NCBI GenBank assembly: GCA_947172645.1
Contig: CAMWBY010000014.1
Span: forward strand, 62,001-126,000
Direction: 5' to 3'
Source: an uncultured Lachnospiraceae bacterium
Lineage (GTDB): Bacteria; Bacillota; Clostridia; Lachnospirales; Lachnospiraceae
DNA length: 64,000 nt
Part shown: piece after piece, positions 8,288-18,800 of the stretch
Layout: each line of letters starts with the position of its first letter
How positions within the stretch are numbered: position 1 is the first letter of the stretch
Notes under the pieces: generated by a model
The model's input: the letters and a program-made list of their open reading frames with translations, nothing else
The model's database searches: none
What the model was told of the DNA's origin: nothing
Made by a program: the position numbers and the translations under genes

Positions 8288-9009
8288 AATCTTTCCTCCT
8301 GCAATAAATCGTTTGTTAATATATCGGTAACTTTTTTCCCTGTGTAAACATACAGGCGTGTGTCGTAATCGTCTGTCACGGACACATAATCCTGAATCTT
8401 ATCATGTAAAAGCAAGTACTGCCTGATACACTGTCTGTCCTTCAAGGATATCATTCTCAGACATGCCGACACATTTCCCCACTCTTCCGTCTTAAGCCCG
8501 CTACACTCCTGGTCAAAAAGATGCTCCGCATGCGCCTCAAGCACGGGATTGACCGCTTCCTCATCTTCCATAAACCCTGTCACGCCAATCAATTCTTCCA
8601 GGCAGAAACCGCATTCGCAGATTTTCTCCGGTAATGATTCCAGGGAAATCCTCTCAATTCGGTATAATTCCCCTATTGTCCCGTAAGCCGAAACCAAAAC
8701 CGCTTCTCTGCCCAGGTAAATACACTGGTCCGGATAGGCGGAAGGCACGCTGATATACAGAAGCATCCTCCCGGCGCTTTTGATGTCCTCTAAAATTGAG
8801 TCAAGCTCCGGCTGAATCTTTATCCTGCCGCCATCGGCGTAGATGATTTTATCTCTCTCCAAGGCAAAAAGAGTCTGGTAAATCATCGCCCGGTTAGGGT
8901 TCTGTATGCTGTTCATTTTAATCCCATATAACTCTTTCATTCCCTTCAATGAAAGCAAAATCGCCAAATCAAGATTTTTCAGATAATATGCTTTATCACT
9001 CTGTCCCAT
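8284..9009 (-). CDS. T7SS-associated protein, possibly EspG-like chaperone
   Basis: 241 aa between LytTR regulator and EsaB-like gene, start/stop overlaps with both; sequence layout resembles the EspG family (inference). Confidence 0.6.
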   Translation of the reverse strand: MGQSDKAYYLKNLDLAILLSLKGMKELYGIKMNSIQNPNRAMIYQTLFALERDKIIYADGGRIKIQPELDSILEDIKSAGRMLLYISVPSAYPDQCIYLGREAVLVSAYGTIGELYRIERISLESLPEKICECGFCLEELIGVTGFMEDEEAVNPVLEAHAEHLFDQECSGLKTEEWGNVSACLRMISLKDRQCIRQYLLLHDKIQDYVSVTDDYDTRLYVYTGKKVTDILTNDLLQEERL

Positions 9010-9730
9010 TATTTATCCTCCCCCGCAGCGCCGCCCTGTAGCTTCTTGAAAGCGGCACGTCAAACCCCTCGCTTAAGTACACGATATTCTGTGACAATAT
9101 AATTTTCCTGATTTTTTTCGTGTTTACTATAAAGCTCCTATGGCATCTGATAAAATATTCCGGTAACGATTCCTTGAGCTTATCAAGCGTCGTATAGAAC
9201 CCGAACTCTTCCTTGCCGATACAGACATATACCTTCTTCTCCCTCGCCTCAAAAAAGTAAATCTGCTCAAAAGGGATATTGAAGGTGCCCTCTTTCGTCT
9301 CCACCACGTAGAAACTCTCCGTGCCGTCCTTGCCCCTCTCGGAAAAAGCCAGATATTCTTCGAAGAAATCCCGCAGGACCTCGTAAGCCTGCTCCCTTGT
9401 CCAAGGTTTCAAAAGCAGGGAGCTCGCCTTCAACCCGGGTTTTATGTATTCCATGGGAGAAATGGAAATATCCGCCAGAATCATAATCCGTGCCTGCTGA
9501 TAGGCCTTTCTCAGCTCTAGCAGCAAATCCAGGGAAGCCTTGTCGCTTATATCATAGATAACCAAATGGATTAAAGGATTCCCCGCCAGATACTCCCGCA
9601 ATCCTTCCACGGTAGATATCTGTCTGATTTCCCAGTCATCTTCACTTATTGTGGCAATCAGCTCTCTCGCCACTGCCCGTAACGCAACAATATCCTGTTC
9701 CGTTTTCGAATATGCTAATACAGAAACCAT
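8996..9730 (-). CDS. LytTR DNA-binding response regulator-like protein
   Basis: N-terminal receiver-like region, C-terminal LytTR (IYFFEAREKKVYVCIGKEEFGFYTTLDKLKESLPEYFIRCHRSFIVNTKKI). Confidence 0.9.
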   Translation of the reverse strand: MVSVLAYSKTEQDIVALRAVARELIATISEDDWEIRQISTVEGLREYLAGNPLIHLVIYDISDKASLDLLLELRKAYQQARIMILADISISPMEYIKPGLKASSLLLKPWTREQAYEVLRDFFEEYLAFSERGKDGTESFYVVETKEGTFNIPFEQIYFFEAREKKVYVCIGKEEFGFYTTLDKLKESLPEYFIRCHRSFIVNTKKIRKIILSQNIVYLSEGFDVPLSRSYRAALRGRINNGTE

Positions 9731-9768
9731 CTCACCGTTTTAATCCTTCACTGTTGGTATGTAATCTA

Positions 9769-10806
9769 TTACTGTGCATCCGCCGGTTCTGTGCGGTCTA
9801 CAACTTTGCCATATTCATTATAAGTCAATATTTCTACACTGTTGGATGTACCGAAATCCGTTGTGACGGTCACCGTATTGTCGCCATGGTACTCATAGAT
9901 ATGCTCAAATCGGATTTCTCCGCTCTCGGGATTTTCCACACTGCAACGGACGATTGCAGTCCTTCCCAGGTCGTCATACTCAAACTCAGAATAGTAGGGG
10001 TATCCGACACTTGTTGTGCTATCCCATGTGATATAACGGTCGCCTTCGCCATAAGTGCGCGTTCCGGCATCTGATTCTATCGGCCTTCCGTACTCGTCCT
10101 CCGTGTTGCCGCTCTGACACACATTTACTTCCGGAGCTAAATAATCCGCCCCTGTAAGCTCATACCCTCTGCGGCGTGCCTCCAGGCATTTGTCCATTTC
10201 GCCCAAATGGCAATAGATGCGCCCAAGCTCGTACCAAGCGCTGCTCTCCCAGCTTCCCTCTTCCTGTTCCAGATATGTCTCCAGCTCTTCCGCCAGTGGA
10301 CGGAACAACGCTTCATTCTGCTCATATGTCAGAAGGTGCTTATCCCCTGTATTGTTTTGAGAGCCTATTGTAGTCTCCATGGAAATAAATTCCAGGATTT
10401 CTTCCACCCTATCCGCAATCTCATCGTTCTCCTCGGCAGGCACATCCGCCTCACCGCCGGAAGCACCCCTCGCCGCATTTATCTCATCTATCCACTCCTT
10501 CAGCCGCTCATCCCCGGTGGCTTCATACCCTGCCTGTAATGCCGCAAGCGCCGCCTCTTCGTCGCCAAGACCTATGTATGCATCCGCCAAGCCAAGGTAT
10601 GCGTCCACGCTGCGCGGGTCGATTTCGATTGCCTGGTTGAAGGCCACCACTGCTTCCTCGTAGTTCATCTCAGAGAGGTATCTCTGGCCTAAGTTAAGCT
10701 GTTTCCTGAATCTCGCCGAGTCGGTGTTGTTGAACATGATGACACCTGCCGCCGTGACGATGATAATGACTAATAATACAATTAACCAGATTTTTTTCGT
10801 TTTCAT
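9769..10806 (-). CDS. Membrane-anchored TPR protein with YD/RHS-like C-terminus (array copy 1)
   Basis: MKTKKIWLIVLLVIIIVTAAGVIMF anchor, TPR ARFRKQLNLGQRYLSEMNYEEAVVAFNQAIEIDPRSVDAYLGLADAYIGLGDEEAAL, then YDEYGR/YDDLGR/YNEYGK. Confidence 0.85.
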   Translation of the reverse strand: MKTKKIWLIVLLVIIIVTAAGVIMFNNTDSARFRKQLNLGQRYLSEMNYEEAVVAFNQAIEIDPRSVDAYLGLADAYIGLGDEEAALAALQAGYEATGDERLKEWIDEINAARGASGGEADVPAEENDEIADRVEEILEFISMETTIGSQNNTGDKHLLTYEQNEALFRPLAEELETYLEQEEGSWESSAWYELGRIYCHLGEMDKCLEARRRGYELTGADYLAPEVNVCQSGNTEDEYGRPIESDAGTRTYGEGDRYITWDSTTSVGYPYYSEFEYDDLGRTAIVRCSVENPESGEIRFEHIYEYHGDNTVTVTTDFGTSNSVEILTYNEYGKVVDRTEPADAQ

Positions 10807-10845
10807 TTGTATGTCGTCCTTCCATACTATTTAGTACAATAAATA

Positions 10846-11904
10846 TTAAGTAATTGGCTGTATATCCGATGGCACCGTGCCGTCTATTACACCATATTCA
10901 TTATAAGTCACTGTTTCTGTGCTTTCCTGAACACTGCCATCAGAAAATATACTCTTTTGTAAAACAATCACCGAACCACTATCCTGATATTCATAACTGT
11001 CCTCAAAAACAGATTCTCCATTTTCACCTGAAATACTAGAAATGACTTTCGCTATCCTCCCTGAATCATCATATTCAAGCTCCATATGGGAGGAATCGCC
11101 ACTGTCTGTAACCCCATCCATGGCAATACGCCGGTTCGTTCCATCATAAGTGCAATCATTACCCTGGCTATTCTTGATTATCCGACCATATTCGTCATAT
11201 ACCATACCTCCGCTTTCATGTATATCAGGTACCAACTCCTCCCATCCCGTGGCCTCATACCCCTTTCGGCGTGTTTCCAAACATTTATCCATTTCTCCTA
11301 AATGAAGGTAAATACATGCTAATTCTTCCCACGCAAGCCATGCGGACTCGCCTAAATCCCCTTGTTCCAAATATATCTCCAACTCTTCCGCTAATGGACG
11401 ATACATTTTTTCTATCTGGTCATAAGTCAAAAAATGCTCTCTTCCGCTTACCCCACTGTTAATGGCTCCCGAACCATAGAAAATCGTTTCATATATTTCT
11501 TCTAACCGCCTTGCAATCTCATCACTCTCTTCGGACGTTTCGGAAGTCCCTGCCCCTCTTTCGGCCATTTCTGCCTCCATCTCATCTATCCGCGCCTTCA
11601 GCCGCTCGTCCCCGGTGGCCTCATACCCCTTCTTAAGCGCCGCCAGAGCCGCCTCTTCGTCGCCAAGCCCTATGTAAGCATCCGCCAAGCCAAGGTATGC
11701 ATCCACGCTGCGCGGGTCGATTTCGATTGCCTGATTGAAAGCCACTACCGCTTCCTCATAGTTCATTTCGGAGAGATATCTCTGGCCTAAATTAAGCTGT
11801 TTCCTGAATCTTGCTGTGTCGGTACTGTTAAAGATGATGACGCCTACTGCCGTGGCGATGATGATGACTATTAATATGATTGGCCAGATTTTCTTGGTTT
11901 TCAT
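10846..11904 (-). CDS. Membrane-anchored TPR protein with YD/RHS-like C-terminus (array copy 2)
   Basis: Near-identical N-terminal ~120 aa to neighbours; YDEYGRI/YDDSGRI/YNEYG motifs. Confidence 0.85.
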   Translation of the reverse strand: MKTKKIWPIILIVIIIATAVGVIIFNSTDTARFRKQLNLGQRYLSEMNYEEAVVAFNQAIEIDPRSVDAYLGLADAYIGLGDEEAALAALKKGYEATGDERLKARIDEMEAEMAERGAGTSETSEESDEIARRLEEIYETIFYGSGAINSGVSGREHFLTYDQIEKMYRPLAEELEIYLEQGDLGESAWLAWEELACIYLHLGEMDKCLETRRKGYEATGWEELVPDIHESGGMVYDEYGRIIKNSQGNDCTYDGTNRRIAMDGVTDSGDSSHMELEYDDSGRIAKVISSISGENGESVFEDSYEYQDSGSVIVLQKSIFSDGSVQESTETVTYNEYGVIDGTVPSDIQPIT

Positions 11905-11951
11905 CTATATAATCTCCTGTCCTGTCTTCAAAAGCCTGCCTGATTCCGGCC

Positions 11952-12983
11952 TCACTCCATCCACTGCCACTCTGTCATATCGCTTTCACTGTAACAGCCA
12001 TATTCATCATAAGTTATCGTCATAGACTGTGGTTGTTCACCACTTAATCTGGATATAACCGTTACGGAATAATCACCCTGATATTGATACTCACTTTGTT
12101 CTTCCGAACCGGATTCATATGTCAGAACGCTCTGTATTCTTCCAAGACTGTCATATTCTAATTGGTTATGGATGGAATCTCCGTCAAAAATCCAATCATA
12201 GGTAATATAGCGGTTCGCCTCCGTATAAGTAACATTCGTGCCGTCAGAAGCGCTTACCATCCTCCCATATTCATCATATTTATAGCCATTCTCATCTTCA
12301 TAGACATCCGGCATGAGCCACTCAGCTCCGGTTGACTCATACCCTCTGCGCCGTACTTCCAGGCATTTTTCCATTTCCCCTAAATGGCAATAAATAGATG
12401 AAAGCTGTCCCCACGCCTTTTTTTCCCAATCTCCCTGCGCATTTTCCAGGTACATTTCCAATTCCTCCGCCAAGGGACGGTACGCCGCTTCTATCTGGTC
12501 ATAAGTAAGAAAATTTGTAGTCCCATGAGAATAGAGGAAACCTGGGCCTCCATCCCTGCCAAGAATTTCTGAAATTTCATTCACTCGCCGTGCGATTTCA
12601 TCACTATCCATAGCCGCCTCAGAGATTTCTGCTTCCTCTTCGGCCGTCGATGCCTCCATCTCATCTATCCGTTCTTTCAGCCGCTCATCCCCGGTGGCCT
12701 CATACCCTTTCTTAAGCGCTGCCAGAGCTGCCTCTTCGTCGCCAAGACCTATGTAAGCATCCGCCAAGCCAAGATATGCGTCTACGCTGCGCGGGTCGAT
12801 TTCGATTGCCTGATTGAAGGCCACGACCGCTTCCTCATATTTCATTTCAGAGAGGTATCTCTGGCCTAAGTTAAGCTGTTTCTTGAATTTCGCTGAGTCG
12901 GTGCTGTTGAAGAGAATGACGCCTGCCGCCGTGGCGATGATGATGACTATTAATATAATTGGCCATATTTTCTTGATTTTCAT
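11952..12983 (-). CDS. Membrane-anchored TPR protein with YD/RHS-like C-terminus (array copy 3)
   Basis: MKIKKIWPIILI start chosen by alignment to paralogs (ORF track starts at 13052); YDEYGRM/YDSLGRI/YDEYG. Confidence 0.85.
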   Translation of the reverse strand: MKIKKIWPIILIVIIIATAAGVILFNSTDSAKFKKQLNLGQRYLSEMKYEEAVVAFNQAIEIDPRSVDAYLGLADAYIGLGDEEAALAALKKGYEATGDERLKERIDEMEASTAEEEAEISEAAMDSDEIARRVNEISEILGRDGGPGFLYSHGTTNFLTYDQIEAAYRPLAEELEMYLENAQGDWEKKAWGQLSSIYCHLGEMEKCLEVRRRGYESTGAEWLMPDVYEDENGYKYDEYGRMVSASDGTNVTYTEANRYITYDWIFDGDSIHNQLEYDSLGRIQSVLTYESGSEEQSEYQYQGDYSVTVISRLSGEQPQSMTITYDEYGCYSESDMTEWQWME

Positions 12984-13029
12984 ATTGGGTAATTTTCCTT
13001 CTTTAACTTCATCTGTAAAATCTGCATTC

Positions 13030-14121
13030 TTATTCGTTGGCATAGATTTCATCTATATAACATGCAAGCGGACTGACATCAAAATTGTATCTGCTCTTAT
13101 AGACGCTGGCGTTTTCTACCTTTACTTTCATCCCCCAAAATTCCGGAAAAGGATTATCGCCATATTCTTCTGTGTACTCCGCCCCGTCAAGCGCCAATAT
13201 GGATACGGTATATTCCTCCCCATCCACTTCAAACGTCCGGGGTTCGTCGAGAACAAGGCAATAGGTACACCATTCGTCATATAGTTGCGGGTCTCTTTCA
13301 AAATAATTCTCGCTTTGGTCTACTGTTCCCGTCAAAGTATATTCCTGAGTCTGTGCTTGCGGCTCTGTTTGAGAAGAGTCTGTTTTACCATTCTCCAAAA
13401 TATTTTGTAAGTCAAGATAAATTGGTGCAATCATAAATTCTGCTTCCTCTTCTCCATCGCCATCCGCCGGCCTTCTTTCATCATAACTTTCTATGTCAGC
13501 TTCCACCGTAATTTCCTGTCCTAAAATTTCATTAATTCTCCCATCAAAAGATGATGAGTAGGCATTAACCCCAAATAATGATAATGTATATGTCTCACCA
13601 TCCATCTCCACTGTCTGCTCCTCGTTCGGGACGAAACAATAAGTCGAGTAAGTAATGCCCATTGGCGGGTTACAATAATCCCATGTCTCATAAATCGTTC
13701 CAGTAACTACCAATCGTTTATTTGCCACTGACTCTACTGTTTCCAAATCCCCCGATGAGTCCGCGCTCTCCATATTTTCCTTCTGACTTGCCTCCATCTC
13801 ATCAATCCGCGCCTTCAGCCGCTCATCCCCGGTGGCCTCATACCCTTTCTTAAGCGCCGCAAGAGCCGCCTCTTCGTCGCCAAGACCTATGTAAGCATCC
13901 GCCAAGCCAAGATATGCGTCCACGCTGCGCGGGTCGATTTCGATTGCCTGGTTGAAAGCCACGACCGCTTCCTCGTAATTCATTTCAGAGAGGTATCTCT
14001 GGCCTAAGTTAAGCTGTTTCCGGAATCTCGCCGTGTCGGTGCTGTTGAAAATGATGACGCCCGCCGCTATGGCGATGATGATGACTATTAATATGATTGG
14101 CCAGATTTTTTTGGTTTTCAT
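13030..14121 (-). CDS. Membrane-anchored TPR protein with unrelated duplicated C-terminal domain (array copy 4)
   Basis: Same anchor and TPR module, then two repeats of L(T/V)xGT(I/V)...YC(F/L)V...(V/F)E(M/V)DGE(T/E)YT(L/V)S. Start set at MKTKKIWPI. Confidence 0.85.
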   Translation of the reverse strand: MKTKKIWPIILIVIIIAIAAGVIIFNSTDTARFRKQLNLGQRYLSEMNYEEAVVAFNQAIEIDPRSVDAYLGLADAYIGLGDEEAALAALKKGYEATGDERLKARIDEMEASQKENMESADSSGDLETVESVANKRLVVTGTIYETWDYCNPPMGITYSTYCFVPNEEQTVEMDGETYTLSLFGVNAYSSSFDGRINEILGQEITVEADIESYDERRPADGDGEEEAEFMIAPIYLDLQNILENGKTDSSQTEPQAQTQEYTLTGTVDQSENYFERDPQLYDEWCTYCLVLDEPRTFEVDGEEYTVSILALDGAEYTEEYGDNPFPEFWGMKVKVENASVYKSRYNFDVSPLACYIDEIYANE

Positions 14122-14319
14122 CTGAATATTCCTCTGAAATTTTATTTTTCTATATACCAAGACGCCGGGACGTCTTTCATGATGATTATTTTTGAGAGAA
14201 TCAATTCATACGTAAGATTTTTGCATCATGAAACAAAAATCTTACGTTTCTTTCAGTTGCCCTACTGTGTAGGCATTGCTGAAAATAATGTCCCCCGACA
14301 CTATGAAAATGATGAATCT

Positions 14320-15363
14320 CTATTGAGCCTCCACCCATTCCTCTTCATTAAGAACCTCACCATATTCATTGTAAAACAAAGTACAGGTAACAGTATGTGC
14401 CTCCCCATCATTTTCAGTAATCGTCCACATAATTACTACAGAAGAATCACCTTGATATTCATAGACAAACTCATAGCGCTGGTTATCTTGGTCTTCCACT
14501 CTTCTTATAATTCTTCCGGAACCATCATATTCATATTGTGTGACACCAACCCCCGGAATAGCGCTCTCCGTCACATAGTCGCCATCTCCGTATACTTTAT
14601 AGGAACCAGTATCCTTACTTCCTACTCCTCTTCCATATTCATCATATTGATAGCCCTCTGCATTCTTATAACTCCCGTCCGTCTTATACCATTCGCTTCC
14701 CAAAACCGCATACCCTCTGCGGCGTGTTTCCAAGCATTTCTCCATATCTCCCAAATGAAGGTAAGTTTCCGACAATAAATCACAAATGCCTTCAAGTAAA
14801 TACGGTTCGGATTCCATCCAATTCCTTTCCCCATACTCTAAATACATCTCCAGTTCTTCCGCAAAAGGGCGGTACGCTGCCTCTACCTGGTCATAAGTCA
14901 GAAAATGTTTGTAGTCACTTTCATCTACCCAGGTAAACTGTCCTATTTCATAAATTTCTTCTAATCTTCTTTGGATTTCATCACTATCCATAGACGGTTC
15001 AGGGATTTCTGCTTCCTCCTCAGCTACCGGTGCCTCCATCTCATCTATCCGAGCCTTCAGCCGCTCATCCCCGGTTGCCTCATACCCTGCCTTAAGCGCC
15101 GCCAGAGCTGCCTCTTCGTCGCCAAGACCTATGTAAGCATCCGCCAAGCCAAGGTATGCATCCACGCTGCGCGGGTCAATTTCGATTGCCTGGTTGAAAG
15201 CCACTACCGCTTCCTCATAATTCATCTCAGAAAGATATCTCTGGCCTAAGTTAAGCTGTTTCCTGAATCTCGCCGTGTCGGTGCTGTTGAAGAGAATGAC
15301 GCCCGCTGCCGTGGCGATGATGATGACGATTAATATAATTGGCCAAATTTTTTTGGTTTTCAT
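14320..15363 (-). CDS. Membrane-anchored TPR protein with YD/RHS-like C-terminus (array copy 5)
   Basis: Start set at MKTKKIWPI (ORF track start 15429 extends into a duplicated spacer); YDEYGR/YDGSGRI/YNEYG. Confidence 0.85.
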   Translation of the reverse strand: MKTKKIWPIILIVIIIATAAGVILFNSTDTARFRKQLNLGQRYLSEMNYEEAVVAFNQAIEIDPRSVDAYLGLADAYIGLGDEEAALAALKAGYEATGDERLKARIDEMEAPVAEEEAEIPEPSMDSDEIQRRLEEIYEIGQFTWVDESDYKHFLTYDQVEAAYRPFAEELEMYLEYGERNWMESEPYLLEGICDLLSETYLHLGDMEKCLETRRRGYAVLGSEWYKTDGSYKNAEGYQYDEYGRGVGSKDTGSYKVYGDGDYVTESAIPGVGVTQYEYDGSGRIIRRVEDQDNQRYEFVYEYQGDSSVVIMWTITENDGEAHTVTCTLFYNEYGEVLNEEEWVEAQ

Positions 15364-15410
15364 CTGTAAAATCTCCTGTCCTGTTTTCAAAAACCTGCCT
15401 GATTCCGTCC

Positions 15411-15853
15411 TCACTCCATCCACTGCCACTCTGTCATATCACTTTCACTATAACAGCCATATTCGTCATACTGATACCCTTCCTCATCTTCATGGACATC
15501 CGGCATGAGCCAGTCAGCTCCAACCGCCTCATATCCCTTGCGGCGCGCCTCCAGGCATTTGTCCATTTCCCCCAAATGAAGATAGATATACGCAAGGCTG
15601 CTCCACGCCGATTGCTCCCAATCCCCCTGATTTCCTCAACTCTTTTTGCAGCCTCATCATAATCTATGGTATGCTCCGGGATAGCGGCTTCATCGCTGAC
15701 AACCTTTTCCTCTCCCCTGTCTGCTTTCGCCTCACTAGCCTTCTCCTGCGGCCGTCCGCTCCCAACCGTGACACTTCTTTTGTAAGAGAAGGCTCCCACT
15801 ATGGCCAAAAGGATAACCGTCCCTATTATTAATACAGATTTAGCGTTCTTCAT
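15411..15853 (-). pseudogene. Decayed member of the TPR/YD array
   Basis: N-terminal anchor present but TPR missing; after 'AKRVEEI' the reading frame shifts. The alternative frame reads ...YDEYGCYSESDMTEWQWME*, identical to the end of copy 3. Confidence 0.75.
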
Positions 15854-15884
15854 CCGTATTTCTATTCCTTAAATTCCTTAATGT

Positions 15885-18800
15885 TTACCGCATTAAAGGC
15901 ACAACCACCTTGCGCACATCTTCATCCTCGTTGGAGGGCAGCATACCGATTCCCGGCTTCTGCGTCTTAGCCTGCTCATTATAAGGTACATAATCGAAAT
16001 TCATAATCCGCTGTGCCGCCACATTGCCGCCGAAATGGATACCCGTCTTGTATTTCAGGAAATATTCATAGAGCTTGGTGCCCGCTACCTTGGAGACATC
16101 CTCCTGGTTATAGCAAGCCGCCCAGAATACATTGTGCAGGCTTCCCTTATCCAGCAAATTCTCGATAAACCCGCGGGCGTCCCCTGCATCCTGGGGATGC
16201 GTCACATGGGTAACGAAATCCGCGAAATTGGCAATCAGTATGAACTTCGCCTGATAAGAACGCATATCCGTATAGATTTCCTCATCCGACATGCCTGCCT
16301 GTATGTTCTGTTTCTTCTTCACATTCCTTGCCTTGAAATCAGGAAGCAGTTCCTGGAAGAACTGGAATACTTTCGCATCCGTGTCAAGCAAGGATACAGA
16401 TTCCTTCTCCACGATATTCGTCAGTTCGCCGCTGTAATCGATGACGGTCACTTCACCGCCGCGCCTTAAGGCGGATTTAAGCATGATTTTTAGTAAGTTT
16501 GTTTTGCCGCTTCTGGACTTGCCGGCAATCAAATAGCAGTATGTCCTGCTTAAATCGATGCCGTAAATCGCCGCATTCTTCATGTTATAGCCAATCGGAA
16601 GATGCCTGTCATCGCGGAATAATTTCTCCGTATCGTCCAGTTCCGCATACTCCGACCATACCGGGTTCTCTGGTATCTCAGGTATCGCCTTAGCCTTCTT
16701 ACCGTTCCAGTTGCTGCGCATCTGTTTCGCGAGCTGTTCAATCTGTTCCATCCTCTTGAAGTCGTCTTCCGCTTCAAAGCTCAACGCCGTCTGGAACTCC
16801 AAAAGCTCTTCCCCGACTTTGGCAAGTCCCCTGCCCTTCACATTGACTTCCGGAAGCGTCTCGATATGCATGGTGCGCATAGCTTCCGCATACTGGAACT
16901 TATCGCTCATCTCCAGGCAGATAACCGTCCTCAGATTATCCCCAATCCGGTTCGGAATCTCCAGTGCGCCGAATCCGCCCGCAGTTATGATGAGGAAAAT
17001 ACCATAGCTTACGCCGTCTTTGGACAGCTGTAAAATCATATCTTCATAGATATTGTTGGTCTTATTCTTAAAGTTCGAATAATTATCTATCACGATAACA
17101 ATGGAAGGCAGCACGATACCGTTTGCACGCACATACTGGCTGTAATTGCCGCCCTTGAAAAGCTGTTTGCGCTCTTCCAGTATCCCGTTAAGCATATTGA
17201 AGAATTTCGCCAACTTATCATTGTCATTCTCATACATGACGCCGCCCACATGAGGCATCTTCTCGAAAGCAGACAGCATCTTGGCGCTGAAATCAATGGC
17301 ATAGATATTGACTTCCTCGGGCGTATATTTACTCACCAGTCCATATACCAATGTCTGTAAGAAAGTACTCTTACCGCTCACTACCGTACCTACGATGGCA
17401 TGGTGCCCATTCTGGGAAAGATTGACCGTAAAAGTATCCTGCGCCTGGTTCACCGGGTCGTCGTAAAGTCCCATCAGGACTTCCAGGTTCCAGTTCTTAC
17501 TGCTTCTCTGCCACGTATCGCCATCAAAATAATCTTCTTTCTTATAAGAAGGAAGCTGCTCCATATACAGAATAACGGGCAGTACCGGAAGCCAAAGCTG
17601 TAAGTTATGTACATATCCGTTCTCTTCCGCCAATTTCGCCAGATACTCCACTACCGCGTCGAGCTGTGTCTTCTGCTTCTTCTCAGGCAGTTTATACTTG
17701 TGTTGTTCTGCATACGCGATAATCTGCTCCGCAATCTTCTCTGTATTTGTCTCCGAAGGGGATTCCTGCCTTACGTTAATCCATACGGAAATCAAATCCC
17801 GTACACGCTGGGTATTGTACTCATTAGCGGGGAAGTCAATATTTCTCCGCTCCAATTCGCCGAATACATTCTGTATATAAAGATTGGACAGCCTGTTATC
17901 CTCCAGTAAATCGTCCGGCGTCATGCCTTCCGGGACAGGCGCCGCCGAAAGCACCGTCAGCAATTCCGCAATCCAGTTCCGTTTTACCTGTTCCGTCAGT
18001 TTCATTTTCAGGCGGTTGCCGATAAGCGCAGTTTTCCCTGTGGTGGAAAGCATATGGGCGATGTCGGAGCGGAAGCTGCCGTTCTCCTCGTCATATACCG
18101 CGCCGCTGAATCCTGATTGGAACAACTCGAACAACTCGTCATTGCCCACCTGCATGTAACAACGCCCCGCCTGCGTGATATAGGCAGCGTCCGGCCTGTG
18201 CAGCATATCGTTACTGTCCTGCCTGTCCTGGACACGCAGGCACAGCCTGAACTTAGAGTTACTCCAAATGTTGTCGTCCACCGTGCCGCTGGGCTTCTGC
18301 GTGGCCAGAATCAGATGTACGCCAAGGCTTCGCCCTACCTGCGCCACGCTGATTAACTCCCGCATGAAATCAGGCTCTTCTCGTTTCAGCTCGGCAAACT
18401 CGTCAATCACGATAAACATATGGGGCACGGGAACGCTGGCCTCATTGTTCTTATACAGCCTTGTATACAAGTTGATGTTATTGACGCCATGTTCATTGAA
18501 AATACGCTGCCTTCTCTTATTTTCACTCTTAATCGAAACCATGGCGCGTTTTACCTGGTTGCCGGACAAGTTTGAAATCTGTCCAATCATATGGGGCAGT
18601 CCGTTAAACAGGTTCGCCATGCCGCCGCCCTTGTAGTCGATGATGAAGAATCCCACGTCATCCGGACTGAAACTCAATGCCAGGGACAGGATATAGGTCT
18701 GTAAAGTCTCACTCTTACCGGAACCTGTAGTACCCGCAATCAAACCATGAGGCCCATGGTATTTCTCATGGATATCCAGATACCAGTTACTTCCGCCCGC

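Noticed and set aside
14179-14778. 199-aa plus-strand ORF
   Set aside because: Mostly antisense to TPR array copy 5; shadow ORF.
9769-15363. Regular ~1.1-kb near-identical repeats, considered as CRISPR-like or transposon copies
   Set aside because: Repeats coincide with the 5' coding halves of paralogous TPR genes; no short spacers, inverted ends or transposase.
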